Both the position numbers and the translations under genes were made by a program. Below are positions 23,419 to 34,000 of a stretch of DNA of 64,000 nucleotides, piece after piece (position 1 is the stretch's first letter; each line of letters opens with the position of its first letter). The stretch is from NCBI GenBank assembly GCA_030411725.1, contig MU839835.1, positions 1,178,001 to 1,242,000 of the forward strand, given 5' to 3'. Origin of the DNA: Echria macrotheca. Its lineage: Eukaryota > Ascomycota > Sordariomycetes > Sordariales > Schizotheciaceae. The notes below the pieces were generated by a model. That model did not search any database. It was not told the DNA's origin and saw nothing but the letters and a program-made list of their open reading frames with translations.

Positions 23419-24028
23419 CTAGAACCTGCCAGAAGTTCCAGTTGAACGACTGTAGGTAGGAGCCTGGAGCCGCTCTGAGGAAGAATTTCCGATAGACGCT
23501 GGGTTCCGCACCGCTTTATCATTCTGTACCTCCACCGTTGGTTTCGCACCTTCGCCACGGCGGTACCTCTTCCATGCGAACCACATGCCAACCACGGCAC
23601 CAACTGCCGATGGCACACCGACACCGATGGAGATCTTTTGGTCCGTCGTCAGACCTCCGCCTCCGCTGCTACTGCCGCTGCCGCCGCCGCCATCAAAGCC
23701 GTCCACGCCTGCTGTCAAGGTGATCGTCGGGTTGCTGAGTGTGGCCTGTCTCTTTGTTGGATTTCTCAAGGATTGCCTCGTCGTCGTCGTTGGTTTCGAG
23801 GTTTCTGAGCTCAGAAAGCACCGCTGTTCAGCCTCATCATATCCATCTCAACCACCATGGGAGCGACTTACCGCTCCTGGGCCTTGGCACATCCAAGTGG
23901 ACTCCATCTCCTGCGTCTACAAGACTTCTTCTTTGCGGTACCAATGCCGCCGCCGGGGCTCCGGAAGAGAAGAATATCTGGAGGCAGGAGACGAAAAGGA
24001 CGCAGAGAATATGACGAAATGACCTCAT
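23419..24028 (-). CDS. predicted secreted/surface single-pass membrane protein, unknown function
   Basis: This two-exon gene (24028-23872 and 23804-23419, 180 aa) is reconstructed from splice signals: donor GTAAGT, acceptor CTCAG, phase 1, 67-bp intron. The start is MRSFRHILCVLFV, a typical signal peptide with a hydrophobic core and a likely cleavage site after SSGA or APAA. A short ectodomain rich in Thr follows (ETSKPTTTTRQS, NPTITLTAG), then a Gly/Ser linker and one TM helix near residue 115 (ISIGVGVPSAVGAVVGMWFAW) followed by the stop-transfer sequence KRYRRGE. The cytoplasmic tail is about 45 residues and Ser-rich. The layout resembles small fungal wall-sensor or Mid2/WSC-like stubs, but no cysteine domain is present, so function is unassigned. 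It is divergent from the cysteine-rich surface gene next door. Confidence 0.7.
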
Positions 24029-24801
24029 CTTGTCGGTGCGTGTCCGGCGGCGCGTTGCAGCATCGCTGGGTACTCGAGACTTTGACCAAGTCCCGCGACA
24101 ACAGCAGCACCCCCAATTTATCAATAAAAAGGGGTCTAACGTTAGTTAGTGAGTTCGTCAGGCTGCCAGTGGCGCCGTCATGCCCGTTGGCTTCAGCAGA
24201 CCCTGGTTTCTTTCCCCTCCCGTCAAGACATTCCCAGACTCGCTGGGTGCTGGATTTCAGCCACGGTCCCGGATGGCGTTTTGCAGGCCTTATTGACGCC
24301 AACGGGGACACGACGCGACACTTATTGTGCCTTCCTCCCTGCTTTGTCCAGTCAACTCTGCAGATTAGCACGTCGGGCGTCCAGATAGGCGATGCAAGAA
24401 GGGTTCAGCTGACAGGGGGTCTGGCGCCAAGCTTGCCTGATCTTGCCAAGCCGATGAGGCTCTGCCATCCCGCTTGGACTCTGGACCCCCCTGAACCCAT
24501 GTACCCCTATCCCTAACAGAGTTTCTGAATGGACCTCATGGGATCAATAACGCCACTGATTTAGCTGGGGGCGCTTCTTCATCAACCAGGCTGTGTGGGA
24601 GTCTGTCGCCTTAGGGAACACCCAGACACCTCCCTCAGCCTGGTCGCCAGGAACAATCTCGTCCCCTTTCTGTTCCTCCCTCTCCTCCTTCAACCACTTC
24701 TTCACACCCCTTTTTTCCGGTTGCTCTTTTTTTTGTCTCCTGTGTGTTCGTCTCGCCACCATCCGCGTGGTCTCGCAAGAACTGCTAGGTAACGTTAGAT
24801 C
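24029..24801. promoter_or_regulatory. divergent promoter region of two surface-protein genes
   Basis: These 773 bp separate two divergent starts. A long pyrimidine-rich run (about 24640-24760: CTTTCTGTTCCTCC, CTTTTTTCCGG and similar) lies just before the right-hand gene, as is common in strong fungal promoters and leaders. Confidence 0.55.
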
Positions 24802-25580
24802 ATGGAAAACATGACAAGCCGCCTCGGGCGCGGTCTCTCGAGGCTGTCGTCGCCATTGCTTCTCCTCCACCTCCTCCTCCTCCAGCTCCTCGTCCAGATC
24901 GTTGCCGCCCAAGAGGCGACCGTCACCATCACGGATTTTCCAGGCTACAGCAGCCAGCGGACGTGCGCGCAAAAGTGCCTGTGCAACGGAAACTGCGTAC
25001 AGAACATGTACTTCGCGCCGTTTGGATGCCCGGTCCCGCTCGGCAACGACTGCTTCTGCCGCCGAGACCTCATGTCGTCGGCGGCCAAGTCCATCTCGAG
25101 CTGCATCAGTATAGGCTGCTCGGCGAACCAGGTCGACATCGCCTCGGCCACGTCCATCTATGCGGCCTATTGCGCCCAGAACGGGTACTCGCCGGCTGTG
25201 GCCACTGCTGGTGGTGGTGGTGGTGGTGGTGGTGGCGGGTTCATCGCGGCGACGCCAGGTATTAACACCCATTTCTTTCATCCGTCGGCTTTGTCTTTGG
25301 TTGTCTTTCTGGCTACTGCGCTCGCCGGCTAACCAGTTGGGATAACACAGCCCTGGGCGCGGGCGGGGCAGGTCCGACGGCTAGCACGGGCGATATCAAC
25401 AACAACGGCAACGCCGGGAATGGTGGTAATGGGTGTGGCAACCAGGTCGCCAACGTGTCGGGGGTGAATATTGTTTGCGGGTCGAAGAGCGGCGCCGGGC
25501 TTGCGGCTGCTGATGTACGGTTGCTGGCCGTTGGCCTTACCGCCGGGTTGGGTGTGGCCGCGTGGGCATTCCTCGTCTAG
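24802..25580 (+). CDS. cysteine-rich CFEM-like protein with GPI-type tail
   Basis: This is a predicted cell-wall or plasma-membrane surface protein. Exons are 24802-25258 and 25351-25580, giving 228 aa; the 92-bp intron has a GTATTA donor in phase 1. A long Leu-rich signal peptide (SPLLLLHLLLLQLLVQIVAA) ends before QEATVTITDFPGYSS. Ten cysteines follow in about 75 residues: CAQKCLCNGNC, later FGCPV, NDCFC, SSC, IGC and AAYC. The arrangement resembles CFEM (a central D-C-x-C, then spaced Cys) but has two extra cysteines. A poly-Gly run encoded by about ten GGT codons links to a Gly/Asn-rich stretch. The C-terminus is hydrophobic after SKSGAGLAAADVR, as for GPI attachment. Reading through the intron instead would end in a different hydrophobic tail (ALSLVVFLATALAG). 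Confidence 0.78.
25209..25237 (+). repeat. GGT trinucleotide repeat coding for poly-Gly
   Basis: About ten consecutive GGT codons lie in exon 1 of the CFEM-like gene, between the Cys-rich ectodomain and the tail. They are likely to vary in length between strains. Confidence 0.85.
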
Positions 25581-27257
25581 ACGGTTCTTGCGGGACGATT
25601 TCGGGTTCGGGCGGAGTGGTGCGCGAGGCGAGGCAGGCCGAGAGGGGAGTCCATTTACGGAATAGAGCATTGTGTTCCCGGGAAGGTGTTTATGAGGATC
25701 TTGTGCAACTAAGTCTAGGTTTCCACGTTTTGGTAGACTGTGGAATGGGGTCGATAGCTGGGAAGTGACGGAGTTTAGTGTTTTATGTCTATATCATGTA
25801 CAAAGACAAGATCAGATCGAAAACTAAAAGGTTGATTATACAGAGTGTGCGCTCTGGATACCTATGAATGATTCAGAGATTAGCAGGCAGAAGGTCGGTA
25901 TTGTCCTCCTGATGTTAGTAGCATTTCCTTTCCAGCCAAGCATTTCCGATCCTGATTCGATGGAGGTAGTAAAGGGGGTGCGGTGCTTACGTGTCCGCGC
26001 GAATTCCACCATTCCCGTGACTTGTATCGGGACTGAGTGGGATTACGAGTCTTGACACGGCTTCGGCAGGAACGAAATGAGGTACTCGGATGTGAGGTTG
26101 CAGACTATACTAGGTCTACCTAGTTCCATACATATAGGTGGCGACTCGCTGAGAAACATAGAGTAAGTAGTGTAGGGTGAGTCTGAAGTGATGCTTTAGG
26201 TATTATCATAAAGTCGATGGGTTGGGGTTGCACAGGCACGTCCAAGTGGCGACGTGATTAAGCATTCGGGTGTCATACACTTGTCTCTGCCTTCCGACTG
26301 ATTAACCAACCCGTCTGAAAGACTGAGGTAAGGATGCTTGCTTGGTGGAAGAGGAGAAGTGAGCCTGTGGCTGGCTAAATACAGTGTGCCCTGGGTCCTT
26401 GCGCGCCTTCCATCTTACCTGGGTGCTCCTGCCTGGCCCAACACGTCTTTCATCGGTTCATTCTGACAATTGTGGCGTTTTGCTCGGCAGCCTGTCGAGG
26501 GGTCTACAGGGCCAATCAATCACATTGGCATATTCACTGGGTCAGCATTCAGCATTCAGCATTCAGGCGATGATGAAAAACTGGATAATCACACACACAA
26601 CAACACCTTGAAGTATCCCTCCCAGCAGAAAACTTGTCATGGTGTAAGTGAATACTCTAGCAATCTAGGTAGGTAGTTAGCCAATCCACGCACCCGACCC
26701 CACCCCGCATCCATGCAGCCCACTCACGCACTTACAAAACTGTCGCAGCCCCCAAGCGGCCAAGCCCCAACCAAGCAAGCCCCTCTGCAAAACCCCGCAT
26801 CGACTGACACAACACAACCAACCAATCAGACGGCCCATTTTCCTCGACAACACCCGAAAACGGAAGGCGGGGTGGCAGAAAGCCAGAAGGGCGCCAAAAC
26901 AACCCCGCGTTTCTGTCGTCAACCCCCACTTTTTTTCTCTTTACTGTGGTAACTTCGTTCACAATGCACTTGTCATCGGACTTGTCACCGCAAAGATCGC
27001 GATCGAGTTTTTTTGGAGTAGAGGGAAATTTCCGCGCATTGAGTTTCGTTTTGGGGGTTCATGATCGCCATTGGGGATCTATGTATCTACAGAAGGGGGT
27101 AGTGGGTGGGATCGGCGCGCGCATTTGACCCGGAATTACACTCGCCCCTTGGAAACAAAAAACCATGTTTTGTCGCGTTCCGAGTATTTTTTTCTATACA
27201 TATCCCCCGACCGAAAGAATGGGATACTTAAGCGAGACGCCCGCGGGCACGTCGGTT

Positions 27258-27281
27258 GTATGTGTGTGTGTGTGTGTGTGT
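27258..27281. repeat. TG dinucleotide microsatellite
   Basis: About eleven TG units in an uninterrupted run lie in intergenic DNA. Confidence 0.9.
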
Positions 27282-28148
27282 CATGTCACCGGGTATTTTA
27301 CCACACAGTAAAGGCAAGATATATCTACCGATCCCGTGCCGTTGCCGCGTTTCTGGTTTCTGGTGTGCGACGTTTTGCTGCCGTGGGAGACATATGAAAC
27401 ACGAGGATTCCGGGATTTTACGGCCTTGGTTTTTTGAGGAGGGTTTCCTTCCAATGTTGCGCAATGGGATTTCTGACATTTCGTCGAGGATGCTGCGTCT
27501 TGTTTTGTCTAATTGTCTTGCAAAAAAGCCGATTGGAGGCATGACGGTTGAACAGTCGACAAGAGGAGAAGCAGAGTGTATGTCTTCATATATTGGGCTG
27601 TGTTAATCTGCCGGAGTTGGAATTATTATCTCTAGCTTTATAGACACAACCGAGATACTTATTTGCTCGGGTCACCTCACTCAACACAACCATTCACACA
27701 CAAGCCCTTGCAAGCATTGTAAACAGAGCCAGTGTATTTACTCCCTGCCAACTTGCACTTCAACAAGCTTCATACCCATTTCAACTCAACAAACCTGACC
27801 ACAGTAAAACCAGGACAGCCCACCCCCCTTCCTCCCTTCCTCCCTTTTCTGGCCACCCACACATCACCATCACCGCAGACTCAAAAAGAAAACGCATCAA
27901 AATCCCAAATTCATATCCCATCAAAAAACAAAAACCGCCGAGCCGCCCGTGAGACCGACCGCCAATAGCTCCGAAGACAAAAGAAAACACTAGATCCAAA
28001 CCCTGACACAAGAAAAGCATAAAGCAGTCGATACCCAAACTTGCAGACTTGATGCTTCATCCCAACCACCGTTTCTCAACCCACCCATTCGACATTGACA
28101 TTGGATGAAAGCCACGCACGACAGGTAGTCGGCCGACCTCCCCCACGT

Positions 28149-28178
28149 CCCATCCCATCCATCCCATCCATCCCACCC
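28149..28178. repeat. CATCC tandem repeat
   Basis: CATCCCATCC units and close variants are repeated in tandem in intergenic DNA. Confidence 0.8.
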
Positions 28179-29147
28179 ACACATGATGACACACTCAGAC
28201 ATAGAAAAACAAACCACAATAACACAATTTGCCCATCAGATTCCATGGTTTCGATTCCAATAATGCCAATAACCGCTTTTCTTGCGCACGCTCGTGCCTT
28301 CCCCAGTGCACAGCCGGACTAGATCGGGCATCACTACCATAGTAGGGAGAGATCCGTAGCCGGGGAGGGGGGTAGTAGATAATAAAACCTCAACCGAGAA
28401 ACAGAAGAAAAAAAGCACACGACCACGGGTTCAAATGAAAGAGATAAAAAGAGAGAGAGAGACCGAGAGAGACCACACAGCTAAACACGCTTCGCTGACT
28501 CTTTTTTTGCCCCCCTCCCCTCATCCCCTTATCATCCTCGCAGCAAAACAACTTTTTTTCCCTCCTCCTCCTCCGTTCTTGACAACTGAAACCCCCCCTG
28601 CCCGCTTACTATAGCCCGATTCGACCCCCCAGTTCCCCAGCCCAGTGTAGCGGCAGGGAGAAATTGGAAGACAGACAAAGATAAGAGATATTCGATACCC
28701 CCCTCCATTCAAACCCGAGCCTGCCCTGAACCACCGCAAACATGAAAATTGAAAACCTTGGAAACGCCCTCCATCCGACCCCCGCCCCCAAGTTAGCCCC
28801 CATAGGGAAAATGAGTGAAAGCTGACCAAGTCGATTCAGCGCTGATTAAACGACGTCTAGCGAAGAGTTGGAAAGGGCGCCAGATGGAGACGACAATGAG
28901 GAGGCTAGGTGACCGCCACATAGATAGCGTCCCCCCTCCTCTTCCGATCCCGGATGGTTGACTGTGGTGACCACCCGGAGTGAGCACGGCCAGTGATGTT
29001 CAAGAGAGAAGATCTCCAAGGCCGTTGGGAACCAGGTCCAATAACCAGAAGGCATACGGCGCCTCAAGGCTCAGGTGTTGCTTCACCCGGAACCTATCAG
29101 CGGCAGAACTCCATAGGTTGCATGCGTGCCGGGCAGCCCGGCGCTGG

Positions 29148-31092
29148 CTACCTCTTGCGCTTCCTGCTCCCGTCGGTGGCGCCGGGCGACATTGGCATCA
29201 TGTCGGAGGGCACCGGGATGGGCGCCGGGGGGAGGAGCGTTTCTTGAACCGACGCCTCGGCTTTCTTGGCCGCGGCCTCTTCCGTCTTGATCGAGACTCC
29301 CATATGTCGGCCGAAGCGACCCCTGCGACCATTGGTCTCGTCCTCGCTGATGCATTGGTCGGCGGGAAGACCGGCATCCCGACATCTCCCGCACGGCCGC
29401 TGACGGTCACAACCCTTCTTGCTCTTGCGGCACCGCTGGCAACGAGGTTTGCAAGACATATCGATCTCGCCCTCACCCGGGGCAGTTGGGGAAATTGCGT
29501 TGGAGGCAACCGACGGCTTGCGCGAGGCTGGCAGCGAGGTTGGCGACATGGGGCCTGTGGTAGCCGGCTCCTTCTTGATTCTGGGCTTGGCGGGCTTGGA
29601 GGTTCTGACTCTGTTGGTCCCTTGCGTGCGCGGCTTCGCACCGTTGAGCGGGTGCGGTCTTGGTTTCGGGCTGCGGATTTCCGGAGCAGCCATGGAGCCC
29701 CTATTGCGGTTGGCGTAGTCTTCTTCGGTACTACTTTCCCTGCTCTCGCTCGGCACGACGAAGTGGCTCTCGGTTGTGTTGAAAATGTTCCTGTGAGTCC
29801 CAAAACTATCCAGCCTCTGTCTTCTAGAAGGGGGGGCCTCAACGTCGCTCTCTTCCTCGACGTCGCTGTTTACGGCGTCTTTAGAGCCGCCGTCTGCGAC
29901 GGGGCTGACCATGTCATCCACGGTCGAGTTCGAGGGCCGGCCACTACCCAAGGCAACCAGCTGCATGGCAACGTCTTTGTCCTCCTCCGACACGGAGCTG
30001 CGGACCGTGGGATCAGGCGTCGGTATCGGCTCTACACCGGGACCCATCGCTGAGCCGTTGGTGTATCCGAAGCTCCCGCGGGTTCTGCGCGAATCCGCTA
30101 CGGGGCTAGCATACATGCCCGTATGTGTGTACCCGTTGGTCCCGTTGGTCCCGTTGGTATAGCCCTGGGGCGATTGTATTGGCCAGTTGTTCAATGGATT
30201 TTGTCCCGAGTGTGCGAATGGAACCGAGTTCCGGTGATGCTCGGGGCGGCGGGCCGGCGACACGGACGAGTTCGAGGCCGCCGCCGGCATCTGGGGGGGC
30301 GCAAACAGAGGGAGTTCCTGGTGTCAAGAGCGTCAGTCCCACAGAATTGCCTGTAGACGGCCATGCAGGCTAGGCACTTACCGAGCTTTCGAACTTGGGA
30401 CGTTTGCGACGGCCACCTTCAACGATGTTGGCGACGCTGATCTCAGTATTGCCAAGCTGGTCTCTGAATCGCCCCGAAGCTGAGGCGGGTGCACCATCGC
30501 CACTGCTATAGCCATTCACAGAGTCGCGCTGCAAGCCGCCGTTCGTCTGGCTGCGGTTTTTGGCAGACCGAGAGCGGCCATTCTTGGTGGCAGCGGCATT
30601 AGTTCCGGCCGAAGTGCTGCGTCGGCCACGTCCGCTATTGGGTGACGGGCTGCGCATGTCTAATCTGTCATGATGCCCTGCCGGCATATATTCGCTTTCA
30701 TCGCGGTCGGCGGCGAATGCGGGCGTAGACCGAAGGGGACTGCTGTCAATGGGGAGAAAGTCCTCCATGATTCGCACCGTGACAGTCATGTGGTTGCGGA
30801 AGTTTTCGTATCTTGCGATCAAGATGTTACCTTCCTCGTCTTCAAAGCTCACGCCTCTCCCCTCGCCGGTTATCCCATAGAAGCTCTTCACCGTCGCTAT
30901 GATCGAGTCGGTGGCGTCATGAGGGTAGATGTTGACGCGCAGAGGTTTACGGTCCGGCTTCTGCTCGTCGACGATATGGAACGCCACCGGCTTAAAGGGG
31001 TTAGAGACTGGCCTCGTGGTGGGAGAGACGCTTCCACTGTCTTGTGGATAAGCCATGTTGGTCAGCCCGTTCATATACGGGTGGTCGGTCAT
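29148..31092 (-). CDS. regulator with C-terminal Zn2Cys6 cluster
   Basis: This is a predicted nuclear transcription factor of unassigned role. Exons are 31092-30382 and 30317-29148, giving 626 aa; the 64-bp intron has a GTAAGT donor in phase 0. The N-terminus has a compact conserved block: NPFKPVAFHIVDEQ, LRVNIYPHDATDSIIATVKS, VSFEDEEGNILIARYENF and MTVTVRIMED. This pattern of strands looks like a ubiquitin-like or PB1-type fold (inference). A long disordered Ser/Pro/Asn region follows. The zinc cluster sits near residues 529-555, CQRC-x6-C-x5-C-GR-C-x8-C, within a basic neighbourhood (SRKRKR at the very end). Most fungal Zn2Cys6 proteins carry the cluster at the N-terminus, so this layout is atypical, and no fungal-specific TF middle domain is visible. 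The gene is isolated on both sides. Confidence 0.85.
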
Positions 31093-34000
31093 TGTGGTGG
31101 GTGTATGTTGTTTTACGAATGACGCGATCTCGAGTGTATGGTTGAGAGTGGTAGTGATGGTCGGAAGAATATTGGTTGAGGCGGAGGCCCCGGAAGCAGT
31201 GGTTGTAGCGTGACCTCGATTTGCGGCGAGTACCTCGCAGGGCGGGCCCGATAGCCCAGCTAAGGGACAGCGCGCAGGACCGTATGAGGGTATTGCTATC
31301 GGCGACAGTGTATGAGGAGACGTGGTGACGCTGGGCGGTCCCAATCGAGTCGACCGTCGGGAGCGCCGCAATGGGCGACCACGCCTTGGGATGCGGTACG
31401 GGGGCGGCGATGTGTATCAATTCTCGGGTGCTATTGCAAACATAATCATGTTAGCCTTTGATGGTGACATGTGATCAGAAAAAAACAAGCTGGCGACCAT
31501 GCTTGGTCTCGGGGGCGTGGTGGTTGCTGCGCGTGAAGCGCATTGAGGAGCGGCCGCTTGCTGTGGCTCTTGTTGGGGACTCGGGTTCGAACATTGCACG
31601 GGTGAAAGACGGGAGGAGCTGCTATCACAGGTTCCGATCGCATGGGACGAAAGACTCAGATTCACTTACCACGATGGCTGGGACGGGTGTTGAAGACGGA
31701 CAAATGGTCCCGACCGGGCACACCTTCTCGCACAAACCAGACGAAGCTGGGACTGCGGCGAGGGTTAGCGATCGGACGGCAGCGAAAGACAATTTCGCGG
31801 CGGGATGGTGGTGAGAAGCGCAAAGGGCGAGTGTAGACGTCGCATGCAGGTCGGAGGTGTCTTACCAGAAGAATCCGGGGCGGTTTGATGGTCGAGGTGA
31901 ACAATTCCAAGGTTGTGCGTGGGAGAAGGGAATGGAGGAGTCGCAAGATTCTGCAACAAAAGAGATGCCGGTAATCGCACGCAGGCTGGCCGGCCTTGGC
32001 TTATCGACTCAAACACTGTGCCACAGCACACTTCGCCCACGGCTTTGCGCTTTTCACGGCGCTTCGAAGTTGACCTTACCATACAACAACCACTACTTGA
32101 TCCCATGCCCACGGATAGCATAGATAGCTGCTGTTGCGCAGATATTTCCGTTTCCCTTGCGATGCTTTGCGACTCATCTTCCTGCTGACGTCTTCGCACG
32201 GCTGCTTTCTCAAGTTGCGTGCACCAACCCACCACCACCACCACCACCGCCGGGCCTGCCACACCGCCAGCGGCCCCTTTGGTGCGCTCTTATCTCGAAA
32301 CAACATTCAGATAGTTTACCGTTTGCTCCCCAATCCAGTCAAATTGAATCCATTGAGTGTTCTATGTTTCCCAGGCATGCTCCATGACTGCTGGCGCGGA
32401 AGCTCTGTCATGCGCCGGATCATCGGAAACCACCAGAGAGGCACTCGACAGAATTAAACTCACGTTCCCTGGGAAGATGTGTCCATCTTGCGCCCCGAAG
32501 ACCGAAGCCACGGGTATGGCAGTAGAGACGTGCTGTTCATGGTACTACGTGATGCGGCAGAGGCAGTTACAATTAGACTTATACCTTCACTGCTCACATT
32601 CCTACCGTCCCATCGTCGTCACAGGGCAGATTAAAAAAATACTATGGCTCGCGGGGACTGAGCGTTGATGAGGACGTATACCGCCGGCTCTGGCGATGTC
32701 CCGCAAAGGAATACTCTCCTCCGGACGAGGGGTTCTCTGTGCGCGCGAGCATGTTGTGTTTGGCGCCAGAGGGTCGCAAAACGGACTGCCAATCTACCAT
32801 TTCTGGCCAAGAGGCGGATGTCAGTTGCGACCACTCACTCCCACAATGGCCGCCGGACAAGGGGGATCGATCGGGAGTGGAGTTCTGAACAGTCGCTGCG
32901 CGCTTTACAACCCCCCCTCCGGGCTTGCTGGGCCACGCCAATGGCGGCCAGATGACCAGCAAACCCAGCGTCTGGCCATTGGACAGCCCGATCGCATGTT
33001 GGCGACCTTTGGGGCGCACAATCTCCCGTTGGCGATGGCAGGAGCAATAAGCCGTCGCATGCCATTCTGCTCTCCACCAGCTCGCGGGCGGCCGGTTCAA
33101 GGCACTGGATGAGAATGCGCCAGGCATGAAAGACGAACTGGCGAGGCACGCCGCGGCCAACTTGGAGGGCACACAGCCAATGACATCGATTCCCGGTCCA
33201 GCACAGGGATCCGGTCTTCAGAAGAGTGCCTGGCATGGCCGCGCATCCGCTTCGACGAGCGCGACGCAGGACTGCCCAAATTCGGGGTTCGCGGTCCAAG
33301 ACAGGATTTGCAGCTTGTATACCTCTGGTACAAAATTAGTGAGGTAAGAAGGAAGGTATGACCTGCAACGAGTCCTCAAGCTGAGGTGCCTGAGCCATGG
33401 TCACTGCTCCCAAAGAGTCCCAAAGAGGGGTCTCCGTTCTGCAGCGCAGAAACTGTGCTCCGGAAAGGCGGAGAGACGACTGCAGCACTCTAGACTCGCC
33501 AATCTAGCCATGGAGCGAAGGCGAATGGCGGTGGGCATGGCGACATGGGTCTCAGGGTCGCTTTGGGCGTGTAAAAGCCGGCAGCTGGGCAGCTTTTATT
33601 GAAGATTGGGAGGGCGGTTCGATGCGCTGGCAGAGTTTCAAATGCAGCCCGCATCGGATTGCTTCAAAGAGCTCCAGCTTCGCTGCTGCCACGCTCCTTT
33701 TGCAAAGACCCAGAACAGGCACCTCTTTCCACCCTACAGAATTGCCCACCCCCGCCCGTCGGTCCCTAGGTCTACAAGCTCTGTCACATTCCGCGAGCCA
33801 GAACACCAAGTGGACCGGGTCTGCTTGCCTCTGTGAATGGGTCTCGAGGCGAATGACGGGACCCCGCAAAGCTTGCCGGACGCATTGTGCTTGTAGACGA
33901 GGAGAGCACCGCGCTAACTCGCTCCACGCCATCACCATCACTTCATGCATGCAAGCGTGTTTGAGGCTAGGACGACGAGGCCACCCTCTTCCTCGATGAT

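Larger units (their letters stand above)
25581..29147. other. long gene-poor region downstream of the C-terminal Zn2Cys6 gene
   Basis: This is 3.57 kb with no gene I can support. It contains a TG repeat (27258-27281), CCATC-type repeats (28149-28178), a pyrimidine-rich block (28500-28580) and a TAGGTAGG motif at 26666. Frames such as 26384-26611, 27071-27397 and 27732-27968 have compositional translations only. Part should be the 3' UTR of the regulator; a long non-coding transcript is possible. Confidence 0.5.

Noticed and set aside
27732..27968. 78-codon frame within a pyrimidine/adenine-rich tract
   Set aside because: Its composition (Pro, Thr, Ser, Lys) follows from the C/A-rich repeat-like DNA. 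No gene signal.
28980..30053. 357-codon plus-strand frame
   Set aside because: It is antisense to the C-terminal Zn2Cys6 gene, whose zinc cluster and splice sites fix the minus strand.
32642..33299. Overlapping minus-strand frames of 176 and 154 codons
   Set aside because: The two frames conflict, lack recognisable motifs and have no splice-supported extension.
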